Shown here one piece after another: positions 1 to 11,252 of a stretch of 63,176 nt of DNA (the first letter of the stretch is position 1; each line of letters opens with the position of its first letter). This DNA is from Maribrevibacterium harenarium. Its GTDB lineage: Bacteria > Pseudomonadota > Gammaproteobacteria > Pseudomonadales > Marinomonadaceae. The stretch lies in the NCBI RefSeq assembly GCF_006385675.1, contig NZ_VFRR01000021.1, forward strand, positions 1 to 63,176, written 5' to 3'. Position numbers and translations under genes: made by a program. The notes beneath the pieces were generated by a model that did not search any database, was not told the origin of the DNA, and was given only the letters and a program-made list of their open reading frames with translations.

Positions 1-152
1 TGGTCACTCGTATAAGACTTCAAGTTTTTTGAGAAGTCTCCAGCGAGCGCCCACACAAATTATCTGATTATCTATTTTAAAGAGCGGTGACACTTCAAAC
101 ATCGGCTGTTTCAGCCAGTGTTTTGCAGTCCTTAGCGGCCTGCCGTGTCAGT
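1..152 (-). promoter_or_regulatory. 16S rRNA operon leader with boxB-like hairpin and boxA
   Basis: Read on the minus strand this is a typical gammaproteobacterial pre-16S leader. A boxA-like GCTCTTTAAAA lies at 75-85. A small stem-loop (ggctg/cagcc, 104-116) sits just before it in the transcript, in the place of boxB. It is followed by the TTTGTGTGGGCGCTCG stretch that commonly precedes 16S genes. The 16S gene itself must begin just beyond position 1. Known role: boxA/boxB recruit Nus factors for rRNA antitermination. The assignment rests on pattern recognition. Confidence 0.85.
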
Positions 153-188
153 GGGTGCGTATATTACCGTCGCGATTTTTTAACGCAA
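153..188 (-). promoter_or_regulatory. rRNA operon P1-type promoter
   Basis: Minus strand: -35 TTGCGT (183-188), a 16-bp spacer, -10 TAATAT (161-166), then the GC-rich discriminator ACGCACCC. The next bases, CCACTGACACGG, closely resemble the start of E. coli rrn P1 transcripts. The start is expected near 153-154. The AT-rich palindrome just upstream (187-220) lies where an UP element would be. The GC-rich discriminator suggests stringent control, by analogy with known rrn P1 promoters. Confidence 0.8.
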
Positions 189-220
189 GCACTTTTTTCA
201 ATTATTTTAAAAAAGTGCTT
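187..220 (-). terminator. AT-rich perfect hairpin after ispH, overlapping the rrn -35/UP region
   Basis: Two perfect 12-bp arms (aagcactttttt at 187-198; its complement at 209-220) flank a 10-base loop, 11 bases after the ispH stop. The arm contains a T/A run, but no strong U-tract follows the stem on the minus strand, so termination would be imperfect. Its last bases overlap the -35 of the rrn promoter, so it may serve as both ispH 3' hairpin and UP element. Confidence 0.55.
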
Positions 221-231
221 TCAGGGGTAAT

Positions 232-1188
232 CTAGGCATCAAGATCTACTAGGCGCAATTCTTTGGGCATAGAGAAAGAAACATTTTCCGGGCGACCTTC
301 AAGCTCCACCGGAGATTGACCACCTTCTTCTATCAAGCGCTGGATAACATCGTTCACCAACACCTCCGGCGCGGATGCCCCCGCCGTGATACCGACATCA
401 CTAACGCCATCTAACCAGCCACATTGAATTTCTAGGGCATTATCAATCAGGTAAGCTTTGGCTCCCATACGCTCCGCCAACTCTCGCAGGCGGTTTGAGT
501 TAGAGCTATTTACAGAACCGACTACTAGCACCAATTCACACTCAGCAGCCAGTGTCTTAACCGCATCTTGGCGATTTTGTGTGGCGTAACAAATATCGTC
601 TTTTTTCGGGCCACGAATTTGCGGGAAATGCTCACGCAACGCGTCGATTACGACAGAGGTATCATCCATAGACAATGTGGTCTGAGTTACGAAGGCCAAT
701 CGAGAAGGATCTTTTACTTCTAGCTTGGCAACATCTTCCGGTGTTTCGACCAGGTAAATAGCGCCACCATTGCTTGCGTCGTATTGCCCCATGGTTCCTT
801 CTACTTCTGGATGACCATCATGACCAATCAGTACGCATTCCATACCATCACGAGAATAGCGCACTACTTCGAGGTGAACCTTGGTAACTAACGGGCAAGT
901 GGCATCGAACACTTTCAAACCTCGACGCTCAGCCTCATTACGCACAGCCTGTGAAACGCCATGGGCACTAAAAATGACAATGTTGTCATCCGGCACCTGA
1001 TCGAGTTCATCAACGAATACCGCACCACGGGCTTTCAACGACTCCACCACAAATTTGTTATGCACCACTTCATGACGCACGTAAATAGGAGCTTCGAACA
1101 GATCGAGACAACGGTTAACAATGTCAATGGCTCGATCAACCCCAGCACAAAAGCCTCGCGGATTGGCCAATTTAATCGTAAACCCCAT
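232..1188 (-). CDS. ispH: 4-hydroxy-3-methylbut-2-enyl diphosphate reductase
   Basis: IspH (LytB) is the last enzyme of the MEP isoprenoid pathway, reducing HMBPP to IPP and DMAPP with a [4Fe-4S] cluster. At 318 aa it matches the family length (E. coli 316). The three expected cluster cysteines are visible: C14 (PRGFCAGV), C98 (DATCPLV) and C200 ([10 protein letters not shown]). The first residues [16 protein letters not shown] fit a family N-terminus. The ATG overlaps the fkpB stop by one base, so it is translated as the last gene of a murJ-ribF-ileS-lspA-fkpB-ispH run. The same fkpB-ispH pairing occurs in Pseudomonas. Directly downstream is an rrn promoter rather than the type IV pilus genes I recall in Pseudomonas aeruginosa. 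Confidence 0.97.
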   Translation of the reverse strand: MGFTIKLANPRGFCAGVDRAIDIVNRCLDLFEAPIYVRHEVVHNKFVVESLKARGAVFVDELDQVPDDNIVIFSAHGVSQAVRNEAERRGLKVFDATCPLVTKVHLEVVRYSRDGMECVLIGHDGHPEVEGTMGQYDASNGGAIYLVETPEDVAKLEVKDPSRLAFVTQTTLSMDDTSVVIDALREHFPQIRGPKKDDICYATQNRQDAVKTLAAECELVLVVGSVNSSNSNRLRELAERMGAKAYLIDNALEIQCGWLDGVSDVGITAGASAPEVLVNDVIQRLIEEGGQSPVELEGRPENVSFSMPKELRLVDLDA

Positions 1189-1616
1189 TAGGCTGCCTCC
1201 ACCGCAACGATTTCAATCTTGTAAGTCAGAGCGTGTCCGGCAAGGGGGTGGTTAAAGTCTACGGTCACATTATGCTCGTCAATTTCACGAATCACCCCAG
1301 GCAACTCATTCTTGGCAGAGTCAGCAAATGAGACAACCATGCCTTCCTCTAAATCCATAGCAAACTGACTGCGAGGGATACGCTGAACGTTACTTGGGTT
1401 ATGGGCGCCAAAGGCCTTTTCAGGAGTCATGATAAATTCGCGCTGCTCACCAACCGCCAAACCTAGCAGCACACTTTCAAAGTCAGGTAACAAGCTACCA
1501 TCGCCAAAGGTAAAGGTAGCTGGAGTTTTGTCGAAATTGGAATCCACCACATGACCATCTTCTAAACGCAGTTCAAAAAATAGAGTGATACGGCTTTGCT
1601 CATTTATTACTGTCAT
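1188..1616 (-). CDS. fkpB: FKBP-type peptidyl-prolyl isomerase, SlpA/FkpB type
   Basis: A 142-aa SlpA-type FKBP: cytosolic peptidyl-prolyl cis-trans isomerase with chaperone activity. An FKBP core carries the insert-in-flap architecture typical of SlyD/Slp[18 protein letters not shown] near the N-terminus, [20 protein letters not shown] in the middle, and [16 protein letters not shown] at the C-terminus. There is no His-rich metal-binding tail, which separates it from SlyD. The ATG lies inside the end of lspA (17-base overlap), and the stop overlaps the ispH start, so expression is translationally coupled to both. The position between lspA and ispH is the conserved one in gammaproteobacteria. 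Confidence 0.93.
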   Translation of the reverse strand: MTVINEQSRITLFFELRLEDGHVVDSNFDKTPATFTFGDGSLLPDFESVLLGLAVGEQREFIMTPEKAFGAHNPSNVQRIPRSQFAMDLEEGMVVSFADSAKNELPGVIREIDEHNVTVDFNHPLAGHALTYKIEIVAVEAA

Positions 1617-2109
1617 GCTCTTTACCTTTTTGGCCTGACCTAAAACTGTCGACCAACATCAAAATAACACCTACGGTGATTGCACTATCCGCCACGTTAA
1701 ACGCCGGGAAATACCAAACGGATTGCCAATGGAACTGCAAAAAATCAATCACATGACCATACGCGAGACGATCGTGCAAATTACCAATCGCTCCCGCCAT
1801 AATGAGTGTCAGCGATAACGCTTCGAGCTTATGGGTATGGCCAATTTTTGATAGACGCCAACTGATACCCACTACCACTGCGATAGCAATCAAAGAGAAG
1901 AACCAACGCTGCCAACCGCCCGCTTCCGCTAAAAAGCTAAAAGCTGCTCCGGTGTTATAACGCAGGGTTAAGTCAAAGAAGGGCAGAAACGGAATTTCCT
2001 GCCCATAGTGTAAACTCGCTTCAACGCTTTGCTTGGTTATCCAATCCAAGGCGTATATAGCGATTGCCAGCGCCCACCAGCGCTGGACTCGTTTCAGTAT
2101 CGCCGTCAT
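1600..2109 (-). CDS. lspA: lipoprotein signal peptidase (signal peptidase II)
   Basis: LspA cleaves the signal peptide of diacylglyceryl-prolipoproteins in the inner membrane. From the ATG at 2109 the protein is 169 aa with four hydrophobic segments. It carries the family boxes YNTGAAFSF (51-59), GAIGNLHDRL, VIDFLQFH and FNVADSAI; the catalytic aspartates would be D122 and D141. A longer reading frame extends into ileS, but the extension has no family character. An ATG at 2115, overlapping the ileS stop as TAATG, is an equally likely start (171 aa). The ribosome binding site is weak, which fits translational coupling to ileS. The order ileS-lspA-fkpB-ispH is standard. Confidence 0.95.
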   Translation of the reverse strand: MTAILKRVQRWWALAIAIYALDWITKQSVEASLHYGQEIPFLPFFDLTLRYNTGAAFSFLAEAGGWQRWFFSLIAIAVVVGISWRLSKIGHTHKLEALSLTLIMAGAIGNLHDRLAYGHVIDFLQFHWQSVWYFPAFNVADSAITVGVILMLVDSFRSGQKGKEHDSNK

Positions 2110-2114
2110 AAACA

Positions 2115-4937
2115 TTAAGCGAAGTGGCGTACTTCGCCCTCGCCTTCTGGCAAGTTCGAGATACAACGATCACAAAGCTCAGGGTGTGCTTCGCGCTGAC
2201 CCACTTCTTCGCGGTGATGCCAGCAGCGAACACACTTCCCGTGCTCACTCACTACCACGGCGACTTTAAGACCTTCAAGGTCTGAAGCCACTGCGTCTTC
2301 GCCGGCAGCAGTGATCGGCGCCACTTTTGCCTCCGAAGAGATCAAGACGAAGCGTAATTCGTCGCCAAGCTTAGCTAAAGTCGCTTCCAGCTCTGCATCA
2401 CAGTACAAAGTGATTTCAGCACTTAGACTCGCCTTGAGCTTGCCGTCTTTACGGGCATTCTCTAGCACCTTATTGGTTGCCATTTTGACATCCAACACTT
2501 GCTTCCAGAATTCACGACCTAGAGACTCATCACCATTTAATTCAAATAAGCCCTCGTACCAAGTTTCCAAGAAGACTGATTGGGTACGCTCACCTGGCAG
2601 CGATTCCCAAATCTCATCTGCCGTGAAACTCAAAATTGGCGAGATCCAACGGGTGAAGGCTTCCGCAATATGATACAACGCAGTTTGTGCGGAACGACGA
2701 GCTAAGCTGTCAGCCTGGGTGGTGTACTGGCGGTCTTTGATGACATCTAGATAGAAACCACCTAAGTCCAAAGAACAGAAGTTTTGGATTTTCTGTACCA
2801 CAGAGTGGAATTGGTACTCATTGTAAGCCGTATCAATTTCTTTCTGCAGCTGCGACGCACGGTCAACAATCCAACGATCTAGGGCGATCATATTCTCTGG
2901 CGCCACTAAATCTGTTGCAGGGTTGAAACCACTTAGGTTTGCCAACATGAAACGCGCCGTGTTACGAATACGACGATAGCCATCAGCAACGCGTTTTAAG
3001 ATTTCGTCAGAAACCGTCATCTCGCCGGTGTAGTCGGTTGCTGCTACCCATAGACGGATAATGTCAGCACCTAGAGTCTCCATCACTTTTTGCGGTGATA
3101 CCACGTTGCCAAGTGATTTGGACATCTTGCGACCATCACCATCTACGGTGAAGCCGTGAGTCAATACGCCTTTGTATGGTGCAACGCCACGTACAGCAAT
3201 CGATGTTTTTAGAGAGGACTGGAACCAACCCCGGTGCTGGTCTGACCCTTCAAGATACAGATCTGCTGGGAAGCTTAGTTCCTCGCGCTGATCGATCACA
3301 GAGTAATGGGTTACACCAGAGTCAAACCATACATCTAGGGTATCGGTTACCTTGCTGTATTTGTCTGCATCATCACCCAATAGCTCAGCAGCATCCAATT
3401 CGAACCATGCATCCATACCGACTTTTTCGATACGTTGTGCAACCTCTTCAATTAGACGCGGTGTTTCTGGATGAAGCTCTTGGGTTTCTTTATTGATGAA
3501 CAAGGCGATTGGCACACCCCAGGTACGCTGACGGGACACACACCAATCCGGGCTGTTATTCAACATGCCTTCCATGCGGTTTTGACCCCATGCAGGTGTC
3601 CACTTCACACCTTTTACAGCTTCTTTGGCATCGTCCAATAGACCTTTTTCATCCATGCTGATAAACCATTGTGGTGTGGCACGGAAGATCAAAGGCGTTT
3701 TCGTACGCCAGCAGTGTGGGTAGCTATGGAAAATCTTAGACTGGAATACGAGCGCGTTGTTGCGGTTGAGCGCCTCAACGACCGCATCGTCCACTTTGTA
3801 CACATGCATACCCGCGAACTCACCGGCCGCATCAGAGTAAACACCGTTGTCTTGTACTAGATTGATGGTACCGATACCGTTCGCGCGACCCACGTTAAAG
3901 TCATCCACGCCGTGGTCAGGTGCAGTATGCACACAACCCGTACCGGCATCTGCAGTGACGTGCTCACCCAGCAGAACGGGGATATCACGTTCCATAAATG
4001 GGTGGTTCAGCAGCAGGCCACCAAGATCCGCGCCGACTGCGCGCCCTACGATACGATACTCTTCATGACCGTAACGTTGCATGATGCCTTCGACCATATC
4101 TTCTGCAAATACGAGACGCTCTTTACCCGCGCCCATATCCACCTCAACTAGGGCATAGTTGAACTCTGGATGAATTGATACCGCTTGGCTCGCTGGCAGT
4201 GTCCAAGGTGTGGTGGTCCAGATAACAACCGATACTTTACCTTCGCCTTCCACATCAGAGAATTTCGCCAAAAAAGCAGCTTCGTCTTGTGGTGCGTAAC
4301 GCACATCTAGCGATAAAGAGGTTTTATCTTGGTATTCCACTTCCGCTTCCGCCAAGGCAGAACCACCGACAACACTCCAGTAAACCGGCTTAAAGCCTTT
4401 TACTAGATGGCCATTTTCAGCGATTTTCCCTAGCGCACGAACAATGTTCGCTTCAGTAACGAAGTTCATGGTTAGGTATGGGTTTTCCCAATCCCCCATG
4501 ACGCCTAAACGGATAAAGTCTTTTTTCTGCTCTTCGATTTGCGAATAAGCATACTCGCGGCATTTCGCACGAAAATCCTTAAATGAAACCTTATCGCCCG
4601 CTTTACCGATCATTTGCTCGACTTTGTGCTCAATCGGCAAACCGTGGCAATCCCAGCCCGGAATATACGGCGCATCGAATCCACTCACGGTTTTTGATTT
4701 AACGATAATATCTTTGAGGATTTTGTTAACCGCGTGACCAATGTGAATACTGCCGTTGGCATATGGAGGGCCATCATGAAGAATGAAAGACTTACGGCCT
4801 TTGCTCACTTCACGTACTTTGTTGTACAGGTCCATATCTTGCCAGCGCTTTAGCATCGCTGGCTCACGTTTTGCCAAATCGCCGCGCATTGGAAAGGCGG
4901 TATCTGGCAAATTCAGCGTTGATTTGTAATCACTCAT
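2115..4937 (-). CDS. ileS: isoleucyl-tRNA synthetase
   Basis: Class I aminoacyl-tRNA synthetase charging tRNA-Ile. From the ATG at 4937 it is 940 aa (E. coli 938). Visible are the HIGH motif in [14 protein letters not shown], the editing CP1 domain ([14 protein letters not shown]), the KMSKS loop ([10 protein letters not shown]) and a C-terminal zinc-binding tail with CVRCWHH and CDRC. An upstream in-frame TTG at 4958 is less likely because family N-termini begin about at [19 protein letters not shown]. It follows ribF by 31 bp and is followed without a gap by lspA. The full-length tail argues against an alternative type 2 mupirocin-resistant enzyme, though I cannot test that. Confidence 0.97.
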   Translation of the reverse strand: MSDYKSTLNLPDTAFPMRGDLAKREPAMLKRWQDMDLYNKVREVSKGRKSFILHDGPPYANGSIHIGHAVNKILKDIIVKSKTVSGFDAPYIPGWDCHGLPIEHKVEQMIGKAGDKVSFKDFRAKCREYAYSQIEEQKKDFIRLGVMGDWENPYLTMNFVTEANIVRALGKIAENGHLVKGFKPVYWSVVGGSALAEAEVEYQDKTSLSLDVRYAPQDEAAFLAKFSDVEGEGKVSVVIWTTTPWTLPASQAVSIHPEFNYALVEVDMGAGKERLVFAEDMVEGIMQRYGHEEYRIVGRAVGADLGGLLLNHPFMERDIPVLLGEHVTADAGTGCVHTAPDHGVDDFNVGRANGIGTINLVQDNGVYSDAAGEFAGMHVYKVDDAVVEALNRNNALVFQSKIFHSYPHCWRTKTPLIFRATPQWFISMDEKGLLDDAKEAVKGVKWTPAWGQNRMEGMLNNSPDWCVSRQRTWGVPIALFINKETQELHPETPRLIEEVAQRIEKVGMDAWFELDAAELLGDDADKYSKVTDTLDVWFDSGVTHYSVIDQREELSFPADLYLEGSDQHRGWFQSSLKTSIAVRGVAPYKGVLTHGFTVDGDGRKMSKSLGNVVSPQKVMETLGADIIRLWVAATDYTGEMTVSDEILKRVADGYRRIRNTARFMLANLSGFNPATDLVAPENMIALDRWIVDRASQLQKEIDTAYNEYQFHSVVQKIQNFCSLDLGGFYLDVIKDRQYTTQADSLARRSAQTALYHIAEAFTRWISPILSFTADEIWESLPGERTQSVFLETWYEGLFELNGDESLGREFWKQVLDVKMATNKVLENARKDGKLKASLSAEITLYCDAELEATLAKLGDELRFVLISSEAKVAPITAAGEDAVASDLEGLKVAVVVSEHGKCVRCWHHREEVGQREAHPELCDRCISNLPEGEGEVRHFA

Positions 4938-4968
4938 GGTTTTTCGATTTATCCTCAAAGATCATCGG

Positions 4969-5898
4969 TCATGGATTCGCAAAGAAGCGCAAAGCCTCTT
5001 GCTTGTCTTTTTCAATTTGTTGTTTCAATTCTTCTAGCCCAGACATCTTACGCTCTGGACGAATATGGCGACAAAATTCAACCTGAACATATTGGTTGTA
5101 GAGATTCAACGCCACATTAAATAGATGTACTTCCAAAATTGGGTATTTAGCAGTCACCGTAGGGCGTACCCCAATATTCGCGACACCGTCATACCATGCG
5201 TCGGCAACCTGCATGCGTACCGCGTAGACCCCAGATAGCGCCGGAATGATTCCTTTCAGGTGCACATTGGCAGTAGGAAAACCCAAGGTACGTCCTAGTT
5301 GCTGACCGCCTACGACTCGCCCCGACATAATCATCGGATGACCCAAAGCCTGCTGCGCAGCCTTAAGTTCACCGGCTAGCAGCAGATCACGCACCAAAGT
5401 ACTACTGATACGCTCACCGGACTCACCCATGACAGATGGGGTATTTTCGACGCTAAATCCGTGGGCGCTGCCATAATCGGACAAGTAGTCAAAATCCCCC
5501 TGCCGGTCACAGCCAAAATGAAAATCATCGCCCACAACTAGATGACGTATAGCCAAGCCTTCCGACAGAATATGCTGACAGAACTGTTGGGCATCCAAAG
5601 TACGCAAACGCTGGTTGAACGGCATACAAAGCACGAAGTCAACGCCCAAATCACGCAGCAGTGTTAGCTTATCGCGCAGGCGGGTAATTCGACCTGGAGC
5701 GGTTTCACGGGCAAAAAACTCCCGTGGTTGGGGCTCAAAAATCATCACCCCAGCAGGCACACCGTATTCTTGAGCCAGTTTTTTCACGCGCGCGATAATG
5801 GCCTGATGGCCTGCATGCACGCCATCAAAATTACCGATTGTTAAAACACAACCGCGATGCTTGGGTTGGATATTTGCAATCCCCCGAACCAGTTCCAT
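4969..5898 (-). CDS. ribF: bifunctional riboflavin kinase/FMN adenylyltransferase
   Basis: RibF converts riboflavin to FMN and then FAD. The start at 5898 (MELVRGIANI) has a good AGAGG four bases upstream and gives 309 aa (E. coli 313); 20 extra residues in the open frame upstream look non-coding. The N-terminal nucleotidyltransferase domain carries GNFDGVHAGHQ, and the ISSTLVRDLL segment is visible later. The C-terminal riboflavin kinase domain carries LGFPTANVHL and GVANIGVRPTV. Placement between murJ and ileS is the conserved arrangement. Confidence 0.95.
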   Translation of the reverse strand: MELVRGIANIQPKHRGCVLTIGNFDGVHAGHQAIIARVKKLAQEYGVPAGVMIFEPQPREFFARETAPGRITRLRDKLTLLRDLGVDFVLCMPFNQRLRTLDAQQFCQHILSEGLAIRHLVVGDDFHFGCDRQGDFDYLSDYGSAHGFSVENTPSVMGESGERISSTLVRDLLLAGELKAAQQALGHPMIMSGRVVGGQQLGRTLGFPTANVHLKGIIPALSGVYAVRMQVADAWYDGVANIGVRPTVTAKYPILEVHLFNVALNLYNQYVQVEFCRHIRPERKMSGLEELKQQIEKDKQEALRFFANP

Positions 5899-5990
5899 AG
5901 AGCCTCTTTTATTCACAGGCGGAGTACCGCTGAAAAAATAACCGCGATTATATAGCACTCATGGTGCTTTGTAACCGTGATGGTCGTGGG

Positions 5991-7547
5991 TTAATGGGCT
6001 TTTAGGTGACGCATCCGTAATCCAGCCACGATCGCCGCACCCAGATATAGAATCACCCCAGCTGCCACAACCGGCAAAAGATAAGCAACGCGCTGCCAGT
6101 CACCCCACTCCAACCATTGCCAGTTTTGACGATCTACCCACCAAAGCCATAACAACAATGCGCTCGCAGAAACCAGCAAAATACGCAACCACCCCCACCA
6201 AGCTCTAGCAAAGCGGTGCACCCCGTCACGGTGTAATCCGCGCCATAACAAGAAAGCGTTTAGCGCTGCCGACATACTGGTAGCCAACGCCAAGCCTACA
6301 TGCCCCAGTGGCCAAACTAAAATTAGGTTAAAGATCATGTTTGCGGACATAGCAATAATGCCAATTTTTACTGGGGTTTTGGTATCTTGCCTCGCGTAGT
6401 AACCCGGGGCTAACACCTTTATCAGCATCATAAATATCAGCCCGAGACTGTAGGCTTGTAAACTCATGGCCGCCATCTGTACATCGCGAACCTGCAACTC
6501 TCCTCGATAGAAAATCGTGGCGATAAGGGGTTCTGCCAATACACACAGAGCAATGGAAGACGGGATAGCAATCAGTAAGAGCAGCCTCAGCCCCCAGTCC
6601 AACGTATCGCTAAAGCGACTACCATCACTACCCGCATGACGCCGAGACAACACTGGCAATATCACCGTACTAATAGCGATGGCGAAGATCCCCAACGGCA
6701 GCTCGTATAAACGGTCGGAAAGATACAACCAAGTTATACTGCCTGTTTCCAAGAAAGAGGCCAAAATCGTATCTAGGAGCAAGTTTATCTGCCCCACTGA
6801 CACCCCAAACAATGCCGGCACCATCAGTTTGAGAATACGCTTTACACCCTCGTGTTTGAAACCTAGCGTCGGCATAGGTAACAGTTTTAGACGCATCAGG
6901 AATGGCACTTGAAACAATAATTGAATCAGGCCAGCAAAAAACACTCCCCAAGCGACTACCACTTCTGCCTGCGCCGCTTGTTGGGCAAATCCAAGAGTAG
7001 CGACAATTAGGGTGAAATTGAGAAAGATTGGCGTGATAGCAGGCACACCGTATTGTCCATAGGTATTTAAAACGCCTCCCGCTAATGCTGTTAAGGAGAT
7101 AAAGAGTAGGTACGGAAAGGTAATGGTCAACAAGGTAGCCGCAAGGTCCGCTTGGGCGGAGTCTGCCACAAAACCCGGTGCGAATAAGTACACAACCCAA
7201 GGAGCAAGCGCCATACAAAAACCGGTCACAGCCAACAGCACCAGCGCCAAGGAGCCAGTCACCGCAGATACCAAGCCTCTTACCTCGTCAAAGCCAAAAT
7301 TCACCCGATAGTCGCTCAGTACCGGGACAAATGCCTGAGCAAATGCACCTTCAGCAAATAGACGACGGAAGAAGTTGGGGATTTTAAAGGCGACAAAGAA
7401 GGCATCGGAGCCAGAACCGGCACCCAATACATAGGCCAGAGCCGAATCCCGCACCAAACCTAGAATACGGGACAAGAACGTACAAATAGAAACCAGAATC
7501 CCGGAACGAAGCAGTGACTTTGACTTATTTTCCATTGTTGGCGCCAT
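5991..7547 (-). CDS. murJ: lipid II flippase MurJ
   Basis: MurJ, of the MOP exporter superfamily, flips lipid II across the inner membrane for peptidoglycan synthesis. From 7547 it is 518 aa with about 14 hydrophobic segments, starting with SLLRSGILVSICTFLSRILG. The conserved SGSDAFFVAFKIPNFFRRLFAEGAF stretch, with family-critical arginines, is intact. A further open stretch upstream (to 7634) is ignored because its composition is unlike a MurJ N-terminus. ATG 7535 (MENKSKSLL) is an equally good start; neither has a well-spaced Shine-Dalgarno. It heads the run that ends at ispH and diverges from rpsT with overlapping promoters. Confidence 0.94.
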   Translation of the reverse strand: MAPTMENKSKSLLRSGILVSICTFLSRILGLVRDSALAYVLGAGSGSDAFFVAFKIPNFFRRLFAEGAFAQAFVPVLSDYRVNFGFDEVRGLVSAVTGSLALVLLAVTGFCMALAPWVVYLFAPGFVADSAQADLAATLLTITFPYLLFISLTALAGGVLNTYGQYGVPAITPIFLNFTLIVATLGFAQQAAQAEVVVAWGVFFAGLIQLLFQVPFLMRLKLLPMPTLGFKHEGVKRILKLMVPALFGVSVGQINLLLDTILASFLETGSITWLYLSDRLYELPLGIFAIAISTVILPVLSRRHAGSDGSRFSDTLDWGLRLLLLIAIPSSIALCVLAEPLIATIFYRGELQVRDVQMAAMSLQAYSLGLIFMMLIKVLAPGYYARQDTKTPVKIGIIAMSANMIFNLILVWPLGHVGLALATSMSAALNAFLLWRGLHRDGVHRFARAWWGWLRILLVSASALLLWLWWVDRQNWQWLEWGDWQRVAYLLPVVAAGVILYLGAAIVAGLRMRHLKAH

Positions 7548-7636
7548 GCCCACCGAAGTAAAAGTGAAAAAAGGTGGACAAGAATAGCACCTTGAACGAC
7601 GATAGACAGCCGAACAAGCACGAAAAACAGCCAATA

Positions 7637-7664
7637 TTTATAGAATAGGGTTGTAGGAAGGCAA
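7637..7664 (-). promoter_or_regulatory. candidate murJ promoter
   Basis: Minus strand: -35 TTGCCT (7659-7664), 16-bp spacer, -10 TATAAA (7637-7642). It overlaps the oppositely oriented rpsT promoter, so the two may compete for RNA polymerase. Confidence 0.5.
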
Positions 7665-7678
7665 AAAGCTGGTAAAAT
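7651..7678 (+). promoter_or_regulatory. candidate rpsT promoter
   Basis: Plus strand: -35 TTGTAG (7651-7656), 16-bp spacer, -10 TAAAAT (7673-7678). The predicted transcript has a leader of about 90 nt before the rpsT GTG. Confidence 0.5.
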
Positions 7679-7772
7679 CCGCCGCGAGATTTTAAAGCGA
7701 TTGCTTAACAATAATTTCACGGTTCAGCAGCGTGCTGCACCGATTCATCAGTATATTTAAAGGAGCCAGACT

Positions 7773-8036
7773 GTGGCAAACTCCGCCGGTTCAAAAAAAC
7801 GTGCGCGCCAGGCGATTAAGCGTCGCGCTCACAATGGTAGCCTGCGCTCTATGGTGCGCACATACTTGAAAAAAGTAGATGCAGCTATTGAAGCAGGTAA
7901 CAAAGAAGAAGCTCAAGCAGCTCTAGTGGTAGCAACCTCTAAATTAGACAAAGCTGCTGACAAAGGCCTATACCACAAAAACAAAGCAGCTCGTCATAAG
8001 AGCCGCTTGAGTGCAAAAATCAAAGCACTGGCCTAA
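7773..8036 (+). CDS. rpsT: 30S ribosomal protein S20
   Basis: S20 is an early-binding 16S protein of the small subunit. The 87-aa basic helical protein ([20 protein letters not shown]) matches E. coli in length. It starts with GTG, with a strong AAAGGAG seven bases upstream. E. coli rpsT uses UUG, and a weak start is known to matter for its autogenous control; whether GTG does the same here is inference. It is a single-gene transcription unit with its own promoter and terminator, divergent from murJ. Confidence 0.97.
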   Translation: MANSAGSKKRARQAIKRRAHNGSLRSMVRTYLKKVDAAIEAGNKEEAQAALVVATSKLDKAADKGLYHKNKAARHKSRLSAKIKALA

Positions 8037-8043
8037 TCTTTAT

Positions 8044-8071
8044 AAAAAAACCGGCAACTGCCGGTTTTTTT
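8044..8071 (+). terminator. bidirectional intrinsic terminator between rpsT and dgkA
   Basis: Stem ccggca/tgccgg (8051-8056 and 8059-8064) with T7 after it on the plus strand and an A7 tract before it, so it can terminate rpsT (+) and dgkA (-). Confidence 0.9.
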
Positions 8072-8093
8072 ATATCCATTTTCTGACCACCAA

Positions 8094-8456
8094 TCAGCCA
8101 AAGATAATCAGCAGCCATACCAATCCCGCCAGACACAAAGTCAACATTACTGCTGCCGACCCCAAGTCTTTTGCCCGTCCAGATAACTCGTGGTGCTCAT
8201 CACTAATACGATCAACTACAGCCTCGATGCTGCTATTAATCGTTTCGACGATCAACACCAAGCCGACAGAAAAAATCATCAGCGCACATTCCAAGCCGTT
8301 ATCACCCAACAACAGTGCTAACGGTACAGCAATGGCGAACAATACCACTTCCTGGCGGAATGCTGCCTCGAATTGCCACTCAGCACGCAACCCTTGATAG
8401 GAGTAACGCGCCGCGTCTTTTACTCGCTCTAATCCAGTTTTGCCTGGCTTTGCCAT
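8094..8456 (-). CDS. dgkA: diacylglycerol kinase
   Basis: Small integral-membrane diacylglycerol kinase that phosphorylates diacylglycerol to phosphatidate, recycling lipid from membrane-derived glycan synthesis. The 120 aa (E. coli 122) have three membrane segments and family motifs EAAFRQE, VETINSSIEAVVDRIS and GRAKDLGSAAVML, which hold the acidic catalytic and metal-binding residues. It lies 34 bp after proB and ends at the shared terminator with rpsT, so it is probably the last gene of the rplU-rpmA-obgE-proB cluster. In Pseudomonas another gene occupies this slot as far as I recall. Confidence 0.95.
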   Translation of the reverse strand: MAKPGKTGLERVKDAARYSYQGLRAEWQFEAAFRQEVVLFAIAVPLALLLGDNGLECALMIFSVGLVLIVETINSSIEAVVDRISDEHHELSGRAKDLGSAAVMLTLCLAGLVWLLIIFG

Positions 8457-8490
8457 AAGCCCTACACCACCTATAAATAATGTGACTGTA

Positions 8491-9615
8491 TTAAATAATA
8501 ACCAGGTCGTCCCGATGAATCAGCTCTGGTTCACCCTCGTAACCCAAGATTTCACCGCGCTGAGAGGATGGCTTACCGAGTAGCTTGAGGGTTTCGGCGA
8601 TACTGTAGTTAGTCAGACCTCGGGCAACGAGAGCCCCCTGTTGATCGACACACACCACCATATCACCCCGGGAGAAGGAGCCTTCCGCATCCTTAACACC
8701 CACCGCCAATAAACTAGTGCCTTCCTGACGTAGCGCCTTCACTGCGCCATCATCGAGAATCAACGTTCCGCGACTCTTCAAGTGACCAGCCAGCCACTGC
8801 TTACGAGCTGCCATGCGACCATGCTCAGGCTGCAACCAAGTACCCAGCAACTCACCAGCACCAACTCGGGTAATCACTTGCTCGATACGCCCAGATACGA
8901 TAATGGTCTCAGCGCCGGAACGAGCCGCTAAGCGCGCAGCACGCACCTTAGTCAACATGCCGCCACTACCCAGCACGCCAGCACCACCACTCGCCATACC
9001 TTCCAAACGCTCATCCGATGCGGAAGCGTACGAAATCAATGTTGCATCTTTATGTTCGCGGGGGTTCTTGTCGAATAAGCCTTGCTGATCCGTCAGAATA
9101 ATTAGCGCATCTGCTTCTACTAGGTTCGCTACGAGTGCACCCAAAGTATCGTTATCACCAAAGCGAATTTCGTCCGTCACCACAGTATCGTTTTCATTGA
9201 CGATCGGTACCGCTCCTAACTCCAACAAAGTACGCAGGGAGGAGCGAGCATTCAGGTAACGACGGCGATTAGACAAGTCATCATGGGTTAGCAGTATCTG
9301 GGCAGTACACAGGCCATGCTGTTCGAAGTGAGACTCGTAGACCCCAACCAACTCCATCTGCCCAACGGCAGCCGCCGCTTGCAGCTCATTCACCTGGGTC
9401 GGTCGCGTCGCAAAGCCAAGACGCTTCATGCCAGCCGCAATAGAGCCCGAAGACACCAATACAACTTGCTTCCCAGCGGCTCGCAAGGCGGCAATTTGCG
9501 CCACCCAATCACCAATACGGGATACATCCAATCCTTGACCATCATTGGTCAACAATGCACTACCAATTTTGACAACGATACGCTGCGCCTTGGCAATTCT
9601 GTCTCTGCTTTGCAT
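8491..9615 (-). CDS. proB: glutamate 5-kinase
   Basis: First enzyme of proline biosynthesis, phosphorylating L-glutamate. The 374 aa comprise an amino-acid kinase domain ([37 protein letters not shown]-type stretch [12 protein letters not shown]) and a C-terminal PUA domain (about 275-374, with [18 protein letters not shown]). The length matches proteins with the PUA domain (E. coli 367). It follows obgE by 40 bp in the conserved obgE-proB pair. Regulation is probably by proline feedback, as in the family; nothing in the DNA shows it. Confidence 0.96.
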   Translation of the reverse strand: MQSRDRIAKAQRIVVKIGSALLTNDGQGLDVSRIGDWVAQIAALRAAGKQVVLVSSGSIAAGMKRLGFATRPTQVNELQAAAAVGQMELVGVYESHFEQHGLCTAQILLTHDDLSNRRRYLNARSSLRTLLELGAVPIVNENDTVVTDEIRFGDNDTLGALVANLVEADALIILTDQQGLFDKNPREHKDATLISYASASDERLEGMASGGAGVLGSGGMLTKVRAARLAARSGAETIIVSGRIEQVITRVGAGELLGTWLQPEHGRMAARKQWLAGHLKSRGTLILDDGAVKALRQEGTSLLAVGVKDAEGSFSRGDMVVCVDQQGALVARGLTNYSIAETLKLLGKPSSQRGEILGYEGEPELIHRDDLVII

Positions 9616-9655
9616 TTACCTACTACTCACCCACAAAACTTAAAACGTTCGGCAA

Positions 9656-10858
<1,203 letters not shown>

Positions 10859-10906
10859 TCATAGGTGGGTTATCAACACGAAATTGTGTTGATTATAGAA
10901 TTTCTA

Positions 10907-10934
10907 CAAAAAAAAAGCCCCGCATTGCGGAGCT
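10907..10934 (-). terminator. intrinsic terminator after rpmA
   Basis: Minus strand stem AGCTCCGC/GCGGGGCT (10927-10934 with 10916-10923, one G-U pair), loop AAT, followed by a run of nine or more T. It should separate rplU-rpmA from obgE, at least partly. Confidence 0.85.
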
Positions 10935-10959
10935 CTTTTTTGAAACTTGCGAAGCAGTA

Positions 10960-11217
10960 TTAAGCAGCTACGACAGAAACTGTACGACGCTTTAGCTTAC
11001 CTTTTACTTCGAATTTCACTTGACCTTCAGCAACCGCGAAAAGGGTGTGGTCTTTACCGATGCGAACACCTTCACCAGCGTGGAACTGAGTACCACGTTG
11101 ACGAACAAGGATGTTACCAGGAACTACCACTTGACCACCGAAGCGCTTAACACCTAAGCGTTTCGATTCCGAATCGCGACCGTTTTTAGTACTACCACCA
11201 GCTTTTTTGTGAGCCAT
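10960..11217 (-). CDS. rpmA: 50S ribosomal protein L27
   Basis: L27 lies at the peptidyl transferase centre. The 85 aa begin [20 protein letters not shown], the flexible N-terminal arm that reaches the tRNA ends; there is no N-terminal propeptide of the Firmicutes type. It follows rplU by 35 bp, the universal rplU-rpmA pair, and is followed by an intrinsic terminator before obgE. Confidence 0.98.
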   Translation of the reverse strand: MAHKKAGGSTKNGRDSESKRLGVKRFGGQVVVPGNILVRQRGTQFHAGEGVRIGKDHTLFAVAEGQVKFEVKGKLKRRTVSVVAA

Positions 11218-11252
11218 GATTTACTCCTAAAATTTAAACCTATTAAACGCTA

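Noticed and set aside
4938..4958. TTG start for ileS
   Set aside because: An ATG seven codons later matches family N-termini and length.
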